DNA of 64,000 bases from positions 2,094,629 through 2,158,628 of the forward strand of contig OY101119.1 of assembly GCA_956465555.1 (NCBI GenBank), written 5' to 3'. Under the pieces are notes generated by a model. It saw only the letters and a list, made by a program, of their open reading frames with translations. It did not search any database and was not told the DNA's origin. Source of the stretch: Nitzschia sp. pyKryTriq1. Lineage: Eukaryota; Bacillariophyta; Bacillariophyceae; Bacillariales; Bacillariaceae. A program made the translations under genes and the position numbers. Below, piece by piece: positions 63,530 to 64,000 of the stretch; positions within the stretch are counted from its first letter, which is position 1; each line of letters starts with the position of its first letter.

Positions 63530-64000
63530 TTGTACTCCGGTAGTACATCTATGTTGAGTGTAGTAACAAACAACGACATAAAGAAACGATATATTATATC
63601 AACCAGTTCTGTTCATGTAGTGTCGACGATCATCAATGGAACTTGGAAGCTTCCCCAACGCACAGTCCTCTACTAACTACGAGTACTTTCTACTATTTGT
63701 GCCGATACAGTTGCAGTCGTCTGGCGAAAATAGTTTCGTGATGAATTATTGTTCCCGCCGCAGCGGGATTGGATGGCAGGCCGACGAGCGATGACCGTTC
63801 GTCGTACCGGTACAGTACCTGGTACCTGGTGCTTGTATGACCTGGGTATGGTACCGTACACTATTTAGTCGTCGCAAATGACTGACGGGACTGAAGATCC
63901 GTGTTTCAATGGGACGTCAAACGTCAACCGTCAACCAAACCGTCAACATTTTTTTTTCCGAAACGTGGCGTCTGGCAGGCGGACGAAAACGAAGCGGCGT
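63530..64000. other. Right-edge intergenic
   Basis: 470 bp at the window end. GTACCGGTACAGTACCTGGTACC lies near 63803-63830. No gene is supported. Confidence 0.45.

Overview
The window looks like nuclear DNA of a diatom, most likely a raphid pennate. Protein genes lie on both strands. Many carry short GT-AG introns of 66-214 nt. One protein has the DUF6824 domain, and one is a single-HSF-domain protein of the kind that is expanded in diatoms. Several proteins start with a signal peptide followed by an ASAF-like site, the bipartite presequence of secondary red plastids. Intergenic DNA is full of short palindromic TACCGGTA/GGTACC strings and TAG/CTC-rich low-complexity tracts. Species assignment is inference.

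Layout. 0.2-6.2 kb: DUF6824 protein (-), HSF (+, 2 exons), an unrecognised protein (-), a DnaJ-type zinc-finger protein (+). 6.4-10.4 kb: UDP-sugar pyrophosphorylase (-, 3 exons) divergent from myo-inositol oxygenase (+, 2 exons). 11.3-15.7 kb: thioredoxin (+) and Hrq1-type helicase (-). 16.2-21.5 kb: tandem array of three secreted Cys-rich, Thr/Pro-rich paralogues (-). 22.9-25.3 kb: a protein with two GT31-like domains (-). 26.1-28.1 kb: nucleotide-sugar transporter (+) and a small plastid membrane protein (-). 29.1-31.4 kb: SAR1 GTPase (-) and a plastid-type DUF501 protein (+). 31.5-35.4 kb: rhamnosyltransferase-like type II membrane protein (-) and DDI1 (+). 35.8 kb: tRNA-Val(AAC) (-). 37.3-40.2 kb: a GalNAc-T-like/GT31 fusion (-). 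40.7-45.4 kb: DHX57/DHX29-like helicase (+, 4 exons). 45.5-48.2 kb: ankyrin-TRP-like channel (-). 48.6-50.1 kb: truncated LTR retroelement nested in a dispersed repeat. 50.6-52.5 kb: ammonium transporter (-, 4 exons). 54-57.9 kb: an unknown protein, a Ty3/gypsy RNase H fragment and a small LRR-like protein. 58.9-63.5 kb: dual-specificity phosphatase (+), ATG4 (-) and an aldo/keto reductase-like protein with a C-terminal extension (+).

The most unusual theme is the density of sugar-nucleotide and secretory glycosylation genes between 6.4 and 40.2 kb: MIOX, USP, a nucleotide-sugar transporter, three glycosyltransferases and SAR1, with three secreted Thr/Pro-rich candidate acceptors between them. 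Whether this is a functional neighbourhood or coincidence cannot be settled from one window. Gene models with introns were built by hand from splice signals, reading frame and family alignment. Start codons were checked to be ATG.
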